Below are positions 32,119 through 41,271 of a stretch of DNA of 45,720 nt, piece by piece. The notes under the pieces are model-generated. The model did not search any database, had not been told where the DNA came from, and saw only the letters and a list, made by a program, of their open reading frames with translations. Position numbers and translations under genes: made by a program. Source of the DNA: Bacillota bacterium (GTDB taxonomy: Bacteria; Bacillota; SHA-98; UBA4971); NCBI GenBank assembly GCA_029551185.1, contig JAKPFY010000053.1:1-45720 (forward strand). The letters run 5' to 3'. How positions within the stretch are numbered: position 1 is the first letter of the stretch; each line of letters starts with the position of its first letter.

Positions 32119-34656
32119 TTATCCCTGCTTACCAAGGCGCGCCAGTTGACGCCTGAGCCTCGCCTCAACGCTTTCAGGTAAGCGCTTCATAGGAAGTTCA
32201 ACAGTTTCATTATGTCCGCCGACGCAGGTGCCGCATCCGCCGAATTCACTGCTCCACTCCTCGGATGTTAATAGATGATCCGGTCTTTTCACAGGCTTCG
32301 GTGTATATGGTTCTTTGTCAAGAAGGCTGTGAAGAAGAATAAGCGCAGCTTCTTTATCCGGGATACGCCCCCTGGGCGAGGTGTCCGGGTCATTCTGGGC
32401 AAAAGGAGGCACAGGCGCTCCTACACAAGACGGGCAACCGTCTTCGCACTCACAAGCCATTATCAGTTGGAGACATGCCTCCAGCACATCCCCTGGCACC
32501 CGGTATGACCGCTCTGCGAATCCTATGCCTCCGGGATAACGATCGTAGACGAACAAGGTAGGCGACCCTGTATTTAATGAGTCAACCGCTGCTCCTACAT
32601 CCCTGGGGTCACACATTGCATAGAGAGGCACGATTTCAGTGATTACGTTTCCGATCCCGTATAACCCTTCGGAAGGATCCCGTCCCCATTTTCTGACCAA
32701 GTTAAGGGCGGAAAGAGGAGGACTCAACCAGAGGGCTACCGTGTCCATGACCTGGGAAGGGAGGTCAATCTTGCCAAATCCTATGCTGTCCCTGCTGTGG
32801 AACTTGATCTTCTTGAACATGTAAACAAGGGATGTTACCGTAACATCTCCAAAGCCTATTGTAGCGTCATTAAGCTTCTTCGTCTCCTCTTCTCTCTCAA
32901 TTTTCACGCGGGTCTCTGTTATCGATTGAGTGAAATAGTCTACATCCGCCTTCTCAACATAAGCGACCTTCTTATCCACCTGTAAATCAGAGACAAAATA
33001 TGTTTCACCGTCATGCAGGTAAATCGCTTCCGGGTGAATTTGCTCAAATGCTGAGAGTTCATCCATAGTACCGATTACATGATTCCCAGTGGACTCGTCT
33101 TCCGCTTTCCCGTATCTTCCGGGCGACTTGGTAATGTCAATAATGGTATAAGTATTATCAGACATATTGCGCAGCTTGACACCTACTGACGGATAACCTG
33201 AACCTGTCCAGAACCACCTATTCCCCCGACGCGCAACCTCCCTTCGTTCCTCAAAAATCCCGAGGATAGCAGGCATATAGTCTCCGAATCTTGCGAGATC
33301 ATTTACGGTAATGGGGAGCTCAAATGCAGCACATCTCAAGTGTCTTGCAAGCACATAGGGATTATGAGGATCAATCACTGCGCTTTCAGTGGTCTGCTCG
33401 AAGAAGTATTCAGGATGATTCATGAGATATTGGTCTATAGGTGTGCTTTGGCCTACTAAAATCACCAAGGCTTCATCTTGTCCACGTCCTGCCCGTCCTG
33501 CTTGCTGCCATGTGCTGGCCACATTTCCGGGATAACCGGTAAGTATTGCAGCATCAAGACTGCCGATATCTATACCGAGTTCCAAGGCATTTGTGGAAGT
33601 CACTCCAAGGAGCTCCCCGGAGAAGAGACGTTTTTCAATATCACGCCTTTCTTCAGGAAGATAACCTCCTCTATAAGGCTTTATAGAGTTTGCCAATGAC
33701 GGGCTGATTTTCTGCAGTCGCTCTTGAGTAAACCTGTAAATCAGTTCAGCCGCTACGCGAGCTTTCACAAAAGTGATAGTCTGAACCCTCTCTTGAATCA
33801 GCTTGGCAAGGAGTTGCTCCGCCTCAAAGCTCGAGCTTCTTCTCTCTGTACGACCGGCGTCAATAAAAGGAGGGTTCCAGAACACGAATTTCTTCGGCCC
33901 GCGAGGCGCTCCGTCGTCATCAATAAGAGTGACAGGCCTGTCTATAAGCTTCTCTGCAAGCTCCTTCGGATTCGCTATTGTAGCGGAACAGCATACAAAC
34001 TGCGGCTTTTTGCCGTAGTGCTCACAAATGCGGTTGAGCCTTCTGATTACGCAAGCCACATTCGAACCGAAAACACCTCTATAGGTGTGCATTTCATCAA
34101 TAACCACATAAGCCAGGTTCGCGAAAAACCGTCCCCATGAAGGATGTCTCGGGAGAATTCCCTGATGAAGCATGTCCGGGTTAGTCAAGATGATATTGCC
34201 TTCATCCCTTAGCTTGCGCCTGGCATTAGGGGGTGTATCGCCGTCATATGTACCCGGGACAATAGGAAGTAAGGGATCCGCTTCTTTATAACGCACGAGT
34301 CCCCTTAGTTGATCCTGGGCCAATGCTTTAGTGGGAAAGAGATAGAGGGCTTTAGCAGCAGGATCCGTAACTAACCGCTCCAGGACAGGCACGTTATAGC
34401 AGAGGGTTTTACCGCTGGCGGTTGATGTCACGATAGCGACGTCTTCTCCTCCTCTGATAGCATCGATAGCTTGAGCCTGGTGAGTATAGAATCGCTCTAT
34501 ACCTGTTTTCCTAAGAACATCGACGACTCTGGGTTGAAGAGGCGACATAAGCTCTCCGTACCTGGCTGTTTGCGAGGGGATGTCCTCCATATGAACTATT
34601 TGACCCCGGTAATCAGGATCCGACTTAAGCCTATCAATGAATCGTGATACATCCAT
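32119..34656 (-). CDS. mrfA: MrfA-type DEAH helicase with DUF1998 domain
   Basis: An 845-residue superfamily 2 helicase. It has FYTHQAQAIDAIRGGEDVA (Q-like), Walker A in STASGKTLCYNVP, the DExH motif VIDEMHTYRG, motif III CCSATIANP, and TGYPGNVASTWQQAGRAGRG for motif VI. The C-terminal DUF1998 region carries a four-cysteine cluster in CECEDGCPSCVGAP. Bacillus MrfA (YprA) is a 3'-5' helicase acting in excision of mitomycin C damage with the exonuclease MrfB; no mrfB is adjacent here. A further pair in GGCGTCVGGHN near the end is notable. Length and domain order are normal for the family. Confidence 0.92.
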   Translation of the reverse strand: MDVSRFIDRLKSDPDYRGQIVHMEDIPSQTARYGELMSPLQPRVVDVLRKTGIERFYTHQAQAIDAIRGGEDVAIVTSTASGKTLCYNVPVLERLVTDPAAKALYLFPTKALAQDQLRGLVRYKEADPLLPIVPGTYDGDTPPNARRKLRDEGNIILTNPDMLHQGILPRHPSWGRFFANLAYVVIDEMHTYRGVFGSNVACVIRRLNRICEHYGKKPQFVCCSATIANPKELAEKLIDRPVTLIDDDGAPRGPKKFVFWNPPFIDAGRTERRSSSFEAEQLLAKLIQERVQTITFVKARVAAELIYRFTQERLQKISPSLANSIKPYRGGYLPEERRDIEKRLFSGELLGVTSTNALELGIDIGSLDAAILTGYPGNVASTWQQAGRAGRGQDEALVILVGQSTPIDQYLMNHPEYFFEQTTESAVIDPHNPYVLARHLRCAAFELPITVNDLARFGDYMPAILGIFEERREVARRGNRWFWTGSGYPSVGVKLRNMSDNTYTIIDITKSPGRYGKAEDESTGNHVIGTMDELSAFEQIHPEAIYLHDGETYFVSDLQVDKKVAYVEKADVDYFTQSITETRVKIEREEETKKLNDATIGFGDVTVTSLVYMFKKIKFHSRDSIGFGKIDLPSQVMDTVALWLSPPLSALNLVRKWGRDPSEGLYGIGNVITEIVPLYAMCDPRDVGAAVDSLNTGSPTLFVYDRYPGGIGFAERSYRVPGDVLEACLQLIMACECEDGCPSCVGAPVPPFAQNDPDTSPRGRIPDKEAALILLHSLLDKEPYTPKPVKRPDHLLTSEEWSSEFGGCGTCVGGHNETVELPMKRLPESVEARLRRQLARLGKQG

Positions 34657-34795
34657 AAACCGCTTATGCGAGCTTCATAAAGGCAAACCTGCCCTTTGTA
34701 TCAGCCCGAACCAGTCCTCCTTTTGCCGAGACTTACATAGTTTACGTATCTCTTTCATGCGTTGCCACAAACTTTGACCGGTCTACCGGCAGACA

Positions 34796-35308
34796 CTACT
34801 CTAACATTACCAGAGAATACCAGTTCTCTTTCTGGTTTTCATCAGCTAAGGTCTTGATGGGAAACCCTTGACGTTTGGCAGTAGCGAATACGTCTATCCC
34901 CATTGCCTGCATAGCAGGTCTTGCTTTCCTCGGGAAGCGGCATGGCTCCCCGTGAGGAAAAGAGCATTCTTCGCAGAGACCGCAATCACTCATGCTGAAC
35001 GCAAAGTAATAGCCATCAACGAATGCCTTGCTTTCTATGGCAAAGGATATCCTCTGTGAAGAGTCTTTGTCATGGGTATGGATAATTAGGGCTTTCTTGT
35101 AGCGAGAGAGCACGTCTTTTGCTTCCCACGGCTTCAGCGCGCCGGGAGCGGACGGACATATCCAGCTTTTTCCCCAAGTGGAGCATCCATACATGCACTT
35201 GAGATAAGTTCTGGGGTCAAATACAATATCCCGGACATTGATGATGATAGCGTCTTTGGCCCCTAACTCCCCGGCAAGTACCGCATATTTTTCAAAATCT
35301 GATTCCAA
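34796..35308 (-). CDS. DUF2284 predicted metal-binding protein
   Basis: A 170-residue cysteine-rich protein of the DUF2284 type. Clusters are LKCMYGCSTWGKSWICPSAPG in the first half and CGLCEECSFPHGEPC in the second, a pattern expected to bind an iron-sulfur cluster or other metal. The function of the family is not known; it is common in anaerobes. The start is a TTG at 35308 with GGGG about six bases before it. It sits alone between MrfA (139 bases downstream) and the isomerase-like gene. Confidence 0.82.
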   Translation of the reverse strand: MESDFEKYAVLAGELGAKDAIIINVRDIVFDPRTYLKCMYGCSTWGKSWICPSAPGALKPWEAKDVLSRYKKALIIHTHDKDSSQRISFAIESKAFVDGYYFAFSMSDCGLCEECSFPHGEPCRFPRKARPAMQAMGIDVFATAKRQGFPIKTLADENQKENWYSLVMLE

Positions 35309-35396
35309 CCCTGACCCCTTCCCTCTCCGGCCTTTTCGTTGTCATAAACTAAGTAGTTCGACAAGCAAGTCTCGCTATCCTCCACGGAATCCATGA

Positions 35397-36686
35397 CTAC
35401 ACTTGTATGAACAGCTCCATGAATTCCTGTATCCTCTCTTGATGGTCTCCTTCCACTATCAAGTGGTGGTTGCCAAGGGGTTTCGTTAACAGCTCTTTAG
35501 CGTATGCCTTGTCACGTAATTCCACTGTCACTTGGGTTCTACACATATCCTCTCTCAAATCAGATTCCATCACCATGCCGCATGCAACGGAGAGTTCGTC
35601 AAGGCGCCTGCCTCCGATTCTCACTATGGTCACCGGACCGGGTTTCACATCTCCCTCCAACGCCGTTCCAATCCCTGATTCGAAATGCGATCGTATTCTG
35701 TATGCGCTTGTCATAGTCCGCGGAATCGTACAATGAGCGAATACTATCCTACCTGATTCTAAATCTATCTGAGACGGATTTGCCATGAAACTAGGCTGCA
35801 AAGTCAGCTCATGGATAAAAAACATGCCGAGACAGGATAGAATATCTGCCTCACAAGCAGCAGGAACTCCTTCTTCACTGAGGCGGGCTAACGCATAACA
35901 ACCTGTATTTCGACATGGCTGCAACAGGTCAAAGCACTTCACTGTTATTGCATCGAGCCGGTACTGCTCTACCAGCTTCTTTAAGGCCAGATAGACCTTG
36001 GCTGAACCTTCCAATACCTCCTCTTCCGGTTCAAAAATACACGTCGCCCTCTTGGCAAACTCAAAGGCTGCATCTTCCGCCTCCTCAGGGTCTGCATTTC
36101 CGATACTATCTATGAGCTCATCCATGCCAAACTTTATAAGACGCGGACCCCAAACCTGCTTTACTGTCTTAATCAGCTTCCAAGGTGCCGCAACTTCTAT
36201 CTCTCTGCTGCCGAATACACCGATCCTGGCCCTTTTCATTCGTGCCCTGGCCATAAACATCCTCAAAAACACGGAGAGCTCGTCTTGCCATCCGGGTGTA
36301 CATTGAACCAGGCGTGCAATGTGCTTGTCGGCACCTAAGAGCGCGAGTATTTCGAGAGAGGCTGCCAGAGCATTATCTGAAGGATGCGTCAAAATAAGCG
36401 CAGGCTCATCAAGGTAGGCCAAGAATTCAAGGACTTGGAGCTCAGTCCCCCCACTTAGTACCAATGGCAGTATCATGTCACTGTCTTGATGCTCACCGTC
36501 AGGAGATGATAACAGACATTCATTATCAGGTGACGACAAATGGAATTCAAAGCCTGTCATTTTCTGGAGCTCCTCAACATATCCGGCGATACGGGCGCGA
36601 ATTTCCCCCTCATCTCGCAGCTCAGACACAAAAGGAACAACACTTATTTTAGCCGGTCTTGGCGTCTTTGACATAGTCATAATCAT
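35397..36686 (-). CDS. L-fucose/L-arabinose isomerase-like protein
   Basis: A 429-residue protein whose C-terminal half matches fucose-isomerase-like proteins: VFAHCTIPRTM, HFESGIGTALEGDVKPGPVTI and GNHHLIVEGDH. The N-terminal half is an alpha/beta region with VLSGGTELQVLEFL. True isomerases use two acidic residues and a His on a metal; a His and Glu are in this C-terminal part, but activity is not assured. The start lies among TTG 36689 and ATG codons at 36686, 36680 and 36674, with no clear ribosome site. No sugar kinase or transporter is next to it, so its substrate is open. Confidence 0.75.
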   Translation of the reverse strand: MIMTMSKTPRPAKISVVPFVSELRDEGEIRARIAGYVEELQKMTGFEFHLSSPDNECLLSSPDGEHQDSDMILPLVLSGGTELQVLEFLAYLDEPALILTHPSDNALAASLEILALLGADKHIARLVQCTPGWQDELSVFLRMFMARARMKRARIGVFGSREIEVAAPWKLIKTVKQVWGPRLIKFGMDELIDSIGNADPEEAEDAAFEFAKRATCIFEPEEEVLEGSAKVYLALKKLVEQYRLDAITVKCFDLLQPCRNTGCYALARLSEEGVPAACEADILSCLGMFFIHELTLQPSFMANPSQIDLESGRIVFAHCTIPRTMTSAYRIRSHFESGIGTALEGDVKPGPVTIVRIGGRRLDELSVACGMVMESDLREDMCRTQVTVELRDKAYAKELLTKPLGNHHLIVEGDHQERIQEFMELFIQV

Positions 36687-36734
36687 CAAGCGACCAAAAC
36701 CCCCGCATCGGTTCGGGGAGGAAGCCGCTCCTCC
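36649..36734 (-). promoter_or_regulatory. Possible leader ORF and ribosome-site hairpin before the isomerase-like gene
   Basis: On the minus strand AAAGGAGG (about 36730-36737) is strong, but CCTCC at 36717-36721 can pair with its GGAGG. An ATG at 36708 opens a 19-codon frame, MRGFWSLDDYDYVKDAKTG, that ends at 36649 inside the isomerase-like gene in another frame. It may be a translational leader; it could equally be chance. Confidence 0.25.
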
Positions 36735-36853
36735 TTTCGTCCAAAACTATAACAGACAATGCAATCAACCGCTTTTTCATTAAGCCTTCTCCTTAGAAAT
36801 TCTTTGATTTCCTTCCGCTTCCTTCTTCTTGACTGTTCATAGAAGGTTGTGCT

Positions 36854-38236
36854 CTACCCAATATCATACATATCCTCGTTGATAAACCTTTGCCAGCAGC
36901 GCAAGGCCTGTTCCTGTAATTTCCTCTCATCCACATTTATTAGTTGCCCATCCCTAACCACTACTTTACCGTTTACCATAGTCATACTTACCGGATGATG
37001 TATTCCTACAGTAGCAGGTAAAGCAGCCGGGTCAGCCGTAGCACCGACATTCTCCGGTAAATCTCGGGGAATCATAAACAAGTCTGCTGCTTTTCCTACT
37101 TCTAAAGATCCTATATCGCTTCTGCCAAGCAAAGAAGCACCGCCTCTGGTCGCCAAGCGTAATATCTGCGATCCGGAGGGAGCTGTCTCACTGCAAGTTA
37201 GACGGTGCAACAAATAGGCAACTTTGATTTCAGCCAATAGATTAGAGCAGTCGTTACTTGCACTGCCATCTACAGCCAAACCCACAGGTACTTTCCTATC
37301 AAGCATAAGAGGTATTTTTGCTACGCCGGAAGAAAGCTTCATATTGGAAACCGGACAATGAGCCACTCCGGTTTCGGTCTTGCCCAAAAAATCTACTTCT
37401 TCATCTGTAAAATGGATTCCATGGGCATACCAAACATCACTCCCCGACCATCCCAGGCCTGCTAAATAGCTCAATGGCCGCTTACCATATATATCTATAC
37501 AGTAATCTTCTTCGTCCTTGGTTTCAGCAAGATGGGTGTGGAGTCTGACCCCATAACTGCGGGCCAAAGCAGCGCTTTCTTTCATTAATTCGGGAGTGAC
37601 TGAAAAAGGCGAACACGGTGCAAGCACAACCTGGCACATAGAAAAAGGTGAAGGATCATGGTAACTCTCAATTAGACGTTGTGAATCTTTAAGGATTTCT
37701 TCGGTAGTCTGAACTAAATCATCCGGAGGCAACCCGCCGTCTTTTTCACCCCGGGACATGCTGCCACGGGAAGCATGGAAACGCATACCTAATTCTCTTG
37801 CAGCCTCAATTTGCCGATCAATTAGTTCTGAGCTTACTCTTTTAGGAAAGACATAATGATGATCAAAGCATGTAGTGCAACCATATTTTAATAGTTCAAC
37901 CATCCCCACAATAGCACTGTAATAAACCACATCAGGGGTAATACGTCGCCAGATCCGGTATAACGTCTTCAACCATGGGAACAGTTCCATTTTCTGTACA
38001 CTTGGCAAGTTCCTCGTGAATGTTTGATAGAGATGGTGATGAGTATTGATCAAACCAGGGTACACTATGTACCGGCCTCCATCAATCACTTCAACTTCAT
38101 CGGTTTCCGTATAGTCGTTTGAATTGACCGCTATGATACGGCCTTCATCAATCAAAATATTATGATCGTATAGAATCGTATCTTGATCATCCATGGTTAC
38201 AATAATAGCCGCGTTTTTGATCAGAACCTCTGACAT
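36854..38236 (-). CDS. Amidohydrolase, 8-oxoguanine deaminase-like
   Basis: A 460-residue amidohydrolase of the AtzB/TrzN/8-oxoguanine deaminase group. The metal site begins at PGLINTHHHLYQTF (HxH), followed by RLHTHLAETKDEEDYC, WYAHGIHF, and the Asp in LAVDGSASNDCSN. GVAHCPVSNMKLSSGVAKIP is a characteristic specificity stretch of this group. The predicted reaction is hydrolytic deamination of 8-oxoguanine to urate or of a related purine or triazine. The ATG at 38236 has AGGAGGAG seven bases upstream. By eye this gene is more A/T-rich than its neighbours, a possible sign of separate acquisition. It stands alone. Confidence 0.85.
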   Translation of the reverse strand: MSEVLIKNAAIIVTMDDQDTILYDHNILIDEGRIIAVNSNDYTETDEVEVIDGGRYIVYPGLINTHHHLYQTFTRNLPSVQKMELFPWLKTLYRIWRRITPDVVYYSAIVGMVELLKYGCTTCFDHHYVFPKRVSSELIDRQIEAARELGMRFHASRGSMSRGEKDGGLPPDDLVQTTEEILKDSQRLIESYHDPSPFSMCQVVLAPCSPFSVTPELMKESAALARSYGVRLHTHLAETKDEEDYCIDIYGKRPLSYLAGLGWSGSDVWYAHGIHFTDEEVDFLGKTETGVAHCPVSNMKLSSGVAKIPLMLDRKVPVGLAVDGSASNDCSNLLAEIKVAYLLHRLTCSETAPSGSQILRLATRGGASLLGRSDIGSLEVGKAADLFMIPRDLPENVGATADPAALPATVGIHHPVSMTMVNGKVVVRDGQLINVDERKLQEQALRCWQRFINEDMYDIG

Positions 38237-38621
38237 ACAGATCTCCTCCTGGTAATTTTGAGGAACTATATCCTCGCTTGTTCCCAATACTGTTTTGCAC
38301 GACCTAACCGATAAACTGTCACCACAAATCTTGGCATAGTATTATAAAACGCAATATCCCATGGTATTACCTATACATTTACATTACAGTAGCACATTTT
38401 TCCTACCGGTCATTTCACGTGTTCTCAAATATTCCGTTAAATAAAGGAAACACACGCATAAGACAACCTTACAGGAAATTTGTTCCGGGTTGGCAAAAAA
38501 GCTTGCAAGGCGCTTGTAATTCTGCCGAATAACGGAAGAGGGAGCCGAAAGCTCCGCTCCCCCTGAGAATTGCCTGTTTTCATCTTCAGACTTCACCGAC
38601 AGGAGTCGATATAAGCGCTTA
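38237..38621. other. Gene-free region with a possible promoter and a hairpin
   Basis: About 385 bases without a supportable gene. On the minus strand TATAAT at 38341-38346 could be the -10 for the deaminase gene, though no good -35 precedes it. GGGAGC/GCTCCC at 38540-38561 forms a hairpin about 60 bases beyond the DUF3794 gene stop and may end that transcript. Confidence 0.4.
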
Positions 38622-40232
38622 TTACGGAATCACCAGCGTATCTCCGACTGCTATTTGATCCGGATCTTGAATGTTATTTGCCTGTACTATGGCATTCACA
38701 GTGGTCCCATATCTCTGGGCTATTCGGAACAAAGTATCTCCAATCTGAACTACGTGAATTCTGCCTCCTGAGCTTGACGGACTTTGCGTACTTGAACTGA
38801 CGGGAGGCCCAGGCTGTACTTGCCCTGTCCCTTGAGAGCAAATATCCACTACCGTAGGGACGGTATCGATCCTTGTCACCATCCCCCAGCCTCGTAAGGT
38901 TGCCCTGACATTTACGGTCCTAAGTTCCACCGGGACAGCTTCTACCCTGACCACGCTTACTTCCGCTGTTCCGAAGAAAGCCGGAACTGCCCCGGGTATG
39001 CGTAATGTCACTGAAAACGGCACTGTTTCAACATGAGCAAACACTCTCTGGCTGGGGAGTTCAGAGAAGAGTATGGTAATCCTGAGAGTCCCTTGCACTA
39101 TGATTGCACCGTCGAGTACCAAGGTTTTTGCGATCCTGGCTTGAGCAAATGACTGAATTACCCTTCCGATGCCGGGAAGAGTGGCCGGAATAATCACTTG
39201 TACCGTGACTGTGGAATCGTCCTGAACTTGACCTATGATCTCCTCTACAAGGAAGTCTTGTGTGACAGGTACAAGTGTGGGCGGAAGAGCTTCTATGCCG
39301 GTCACCAAGGGAAGCTCTTTTTCCACCGTAACAACTACTGATACCTTTACCACTGCCCTTACGCGCAATGTGCGGGAATCTACAATCGTTGTGTCCACAG
39401 CCTCAATTTGCACAGCAGCAAATGCAAACATTCCTGTTTCCACCCCGGGAAGATCCACAATTACGCTGAAAGTGACAGCTCCGTCCACAGAAAACACAGG
39501 CTGTGCCGGAGAGAGACCTACATAGAGAGTACGTGTGGATACGACCCCGTCAACCACCACTTTACCTCGCAGCACCTTGGTTCTGGTGACAGATCCGGCT
39601 GCGCTGGTTCGAATAATACCGGATAGGCCCGGCTTATCAGGCGGTATGGATATAGTCCCTACAGCAACCGTCTGAGCTTCACCTTGCAACACAGCACGTT
39701 CCACAGTGACGACTCTACGTTTGACTACAGGAACCACAGGAACGCTTACAGTAGGCACAATGATCGTTTTCGGAACCTCGGTCACTATGGGCAAGACTTG
39801 TTCTCTAAGCACTTTCACCCTTACTGTGACTAACACGTTAACTTCAACTGTTCTTGGATCCACAAGATGCGATGTGGCATAAACACTCGTTACCGCCACT
39901 TCAGGAGTCATTCCCGGCAAAATCCCAGGCACATTAACATTTCCGAATAAGGATAAGGTTCCTTCGAAGAAGTGAACCGGCTGGGACGGCTCAGTGGAAA
40001 CATAGGTTATGTCCACCGTCACATCGCCCTGGATCACAACGGTTCCCGAGACAACAGAAACGCGTGTAATAGCAACCTTGGCCCCCGTATCCAAAATCGA
40101 AGCTATATCAGGCTTCGGAGGCGGCACGGTAAGTCGCCCGCTTGCGACTATACTTGCACTTACGTCTGCAACTATTACTTCCACTTTTACCTTTTTATGA
40201 TGAACACCGGAGATGACGCAATCCTCTGACAT
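38622..40232 (-). CDS. SipL/SpoVID-like spore coat morphogenesis protein (DUF3794 x3 + LysM)
   Basis: A 536-residue protein made of three DUF3794 (SPOCS) repeats of about 150-170 residues. Each has a P-x-KP or similar start (VPPPKPDIASIL, IPPDKPGLSGII, IPATLPGIGRVI) and a later TYVSTEPSQPVHFFE-like strand. A Ser/Gln-rich linker and one C-terminal LysM domain (VVQIGDTLFRIAQRYG to VGDTLVIP) follow. This is the architecture of Clostridioides SipL, which with SpoIVA builds the base of the spore coat. The ATG at 40232 lies right after GGGAGGGAG. Beta-strand-rich, Val-rich, no signal peptide: mother-cell protein. One of three paralogues here. Confidence 0.88.
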   Translation of the reverse strand: MSEDCVISGVHHKKVKVEVIVADVSASIVASGRLTVPPPKPDIASILDTGAKVAITRVSVVSGTVVIQGDVTVDITYVSTEPSQPVHFFEGTLSLFGNVNVPGILPGMTPEVAVTSVYATSHLVDPRTVEVNVLVTVRVKVLREQVLPIVTEVPKTIIVPTVSVPVVPVVKRRVVTVERAVLQGEAQTVAVGTISIPPDKPGLSGIIRTSAAGSVTRTKVLRGKVVVDGVVSTRTLYVGLSPAQPVFSVDGAVTFSVIVDLPGVETGMFAFAAVQIEAVDTTIVDSRTLRVRAVVKVSVVVTVEKELPLVTGIEALPPTLVPVTQDFLVEEIIGQVQDDSTVTVQVIIPATLPGIGRVIQSFAQARIAKTLVLDGAIIVQGTLRITILFSELPSQRVFAHVETVPFSVTLRIPGAVPAFFGTAEVSVVRVEAVPVELRTVNVRATLRGWGMVTRIDTVPTVVDICSQGTGQVQPGPPVSSSTQSPSSSGGRIHVVQIGDTLFRIAQRYGTTVNAIVQANNIQDPDQIAVGDTLVIP

Positions 40233-40269
40233 CTCCCTCCCTCCCTCTCTAGTAACACATCTACCAGAA

Positions 40270-40278
40270 TATGATATG
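40270..40278 (-). promoter_or_regulatory. Possible mother-cell sigma (E/K) -10 box
   Basis: The minus strand reads CATATCATA, matching the CATAnnnTA -10 of SigK and close to that of SigE, about 38 bases before the DUF3794 start. No clear -35 is seen. Confidence 0.3.
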
Positions 40279-40407
40279 CCAAGCAAAGGAAGCACGTCAC
40301 CTGAATCTACTCATGGGAACTACTTCAGCAAATTATCGTATTACTTCTTAGTAGAACAATACATGAGTTAATATCCAAAAGCTCAAGTAGCAAAGGGAGG
40401 GCATTTC

Positions 40408-40992
40408 GTGCAAGGGCTCCGTAACCTAAGAAAATCCAACGTTAAGAGGATGCATCCTCTGTTTGTCCTTATTTTAGTGGCAGGCCTTTTGCTTACATCA
40501 ATTTACAGGGTACCGGAATGTTTTGCAGCCAGCCCGGAAAGCCTCTTGAGCAAACCTGCTCCTTCATTCGTTGTGACTGATCTAGACGGAATACGCATTA
40601 ACCCTAGTGACCCAGGTAAGGTAACACTAATAGATTTCTGGGCCACCTGGTGCGGCCCATGTAGAGAGATTACCCCGGTATTCATCTCTCTCCATAAAAC
40701 TTATTCTGACCAAGGATTAACCGTTCTTGGAATCGCAGTAAACGATACCCAAAAGAAAGTCCAAGAGTATGTCAAAAGCAATAGCATTCCGTATTCCATA
40801 GCAGCGTCCGGCACCAAGGGCGACACACCCCTTGCCGAAATCATCAAGGATTATGGGGTTACAGCTATACCCACACTTGTCCTGGTTGATAAAGAAGGCA
40901 TAGTAAGGCATGTGTCAGTTGGGACAGGTCCTGATAAGGCTAAACTTGAGAAGGAATTAGGCGGGCTCATCGCCGACCTTCTTAAGAAGTGA
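40408..40992 (+). CDS. TlpA/ResA-like membrane-anchored thiol-disulfide oxidoreductase
   Basis: A 194-residue protein. A basic N-terminus is followed by one hydrophobic segment (about residues 18-33), then a thioredoxin fold with the active site WATWCGPCRE and the cis-proline region VTAIPTLVLVD. It should face the outside of the membrane and reduce or exchange disulfides, as ResA, StoA and TlpA do. The GTG start has AAAGGGAGGG seven bases upstream. It is the first of a three-gene plus-strand unit with a CXXC membrane peptide and a 4Fe-4S membrane protein, which may supply its electrons in place of CcdA. Confidence 0.92.
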   Translation: MQGLRNLRKSNVKRMHPLFVLILVAGLLLTSIYRVPECFAASPESLLSKPAPSFVVTDLDGIRINPSDPGKVTLIDFWATWCGPCREITPVFISLHKTYSDQGLTVLGIAVNDTQKKVQEYVKSNSIPYSIAASGTKGDTPLAEIIKDYGVTAIPTLVLVDKEGIVRHVSVGTGPDKAKLEKELGGLIADLLKK

Positions 40993-40999
40993 GCAGTAA

Positions 41000-41212
41000 G
41001 TGGACAATAACAAGGCTGATACGCATAAGAGGATATATGGTTTTGTCTCCAAAGGCTCGGTAAACCCTAGGTTAAAGCCTCCCATGAGACTGTATTGGGT
41101 TATCTTAGGGTTAGGCATAGGCTTCATAATTATTGGCGTTTTCAGGAGCGAATTTGAGACTATCTTACTTAACGCTTTGATCTTGTGCGCATCATGTATC
41201 GGCCTCAGATAA
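41000..41212 (+). CDS. CD1871A-like small membrane protein with CXXC motif
   Basis: A 70-residue protein with one hydrophobic segment, LYWVILGLGIGFIIIGVF, then RSEFETILLNALILC and ending CASCIGLR. Short proteins with a membrane segment, a Gly/Ile-rich turn into R-x-E and a terminal C-x-x-C are known from clostridia as the CD1871A family and lie beside 4Fe-4S membrane proteins, as here. Their function is unknown; a thiol relay within the membrane is an obvious possibility. The N-terminal 28 residues are more polar than in the short family members, and the GTG start at 41000 has a weak ribosome site, so an internal ATG at 41084 is possible. Confidence 0.75.
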   Translation: MDNNKADTHKRIYGFVSKGSVNPRLKPPMRLYWVILGLGIGFIIIGVFRSEFETILLNALILCASCIGLR

Positions 41213-41271
41213 CGTGTAAGTCTTAAGCGAGAAGGCAGGGTCTAAATATCAAGGATCCGGGAATCTATGGC

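Noticed and set aside
34796-34820. MrfB exonuclease partner next to the MrfA-type helicase
   Set aside because: The upstream neighbour is a DUF2284 protein and the downstream one is DeoB; no exonuclease motifs were found nearby.
38384-38596. Minus-strand frame of 70 codons in the gap after the deaminase gene
   Set aside because: It has no good ribosome site, no recognisable motif, and overlaps the hairpin that probably ends the DUF3794 transcript.
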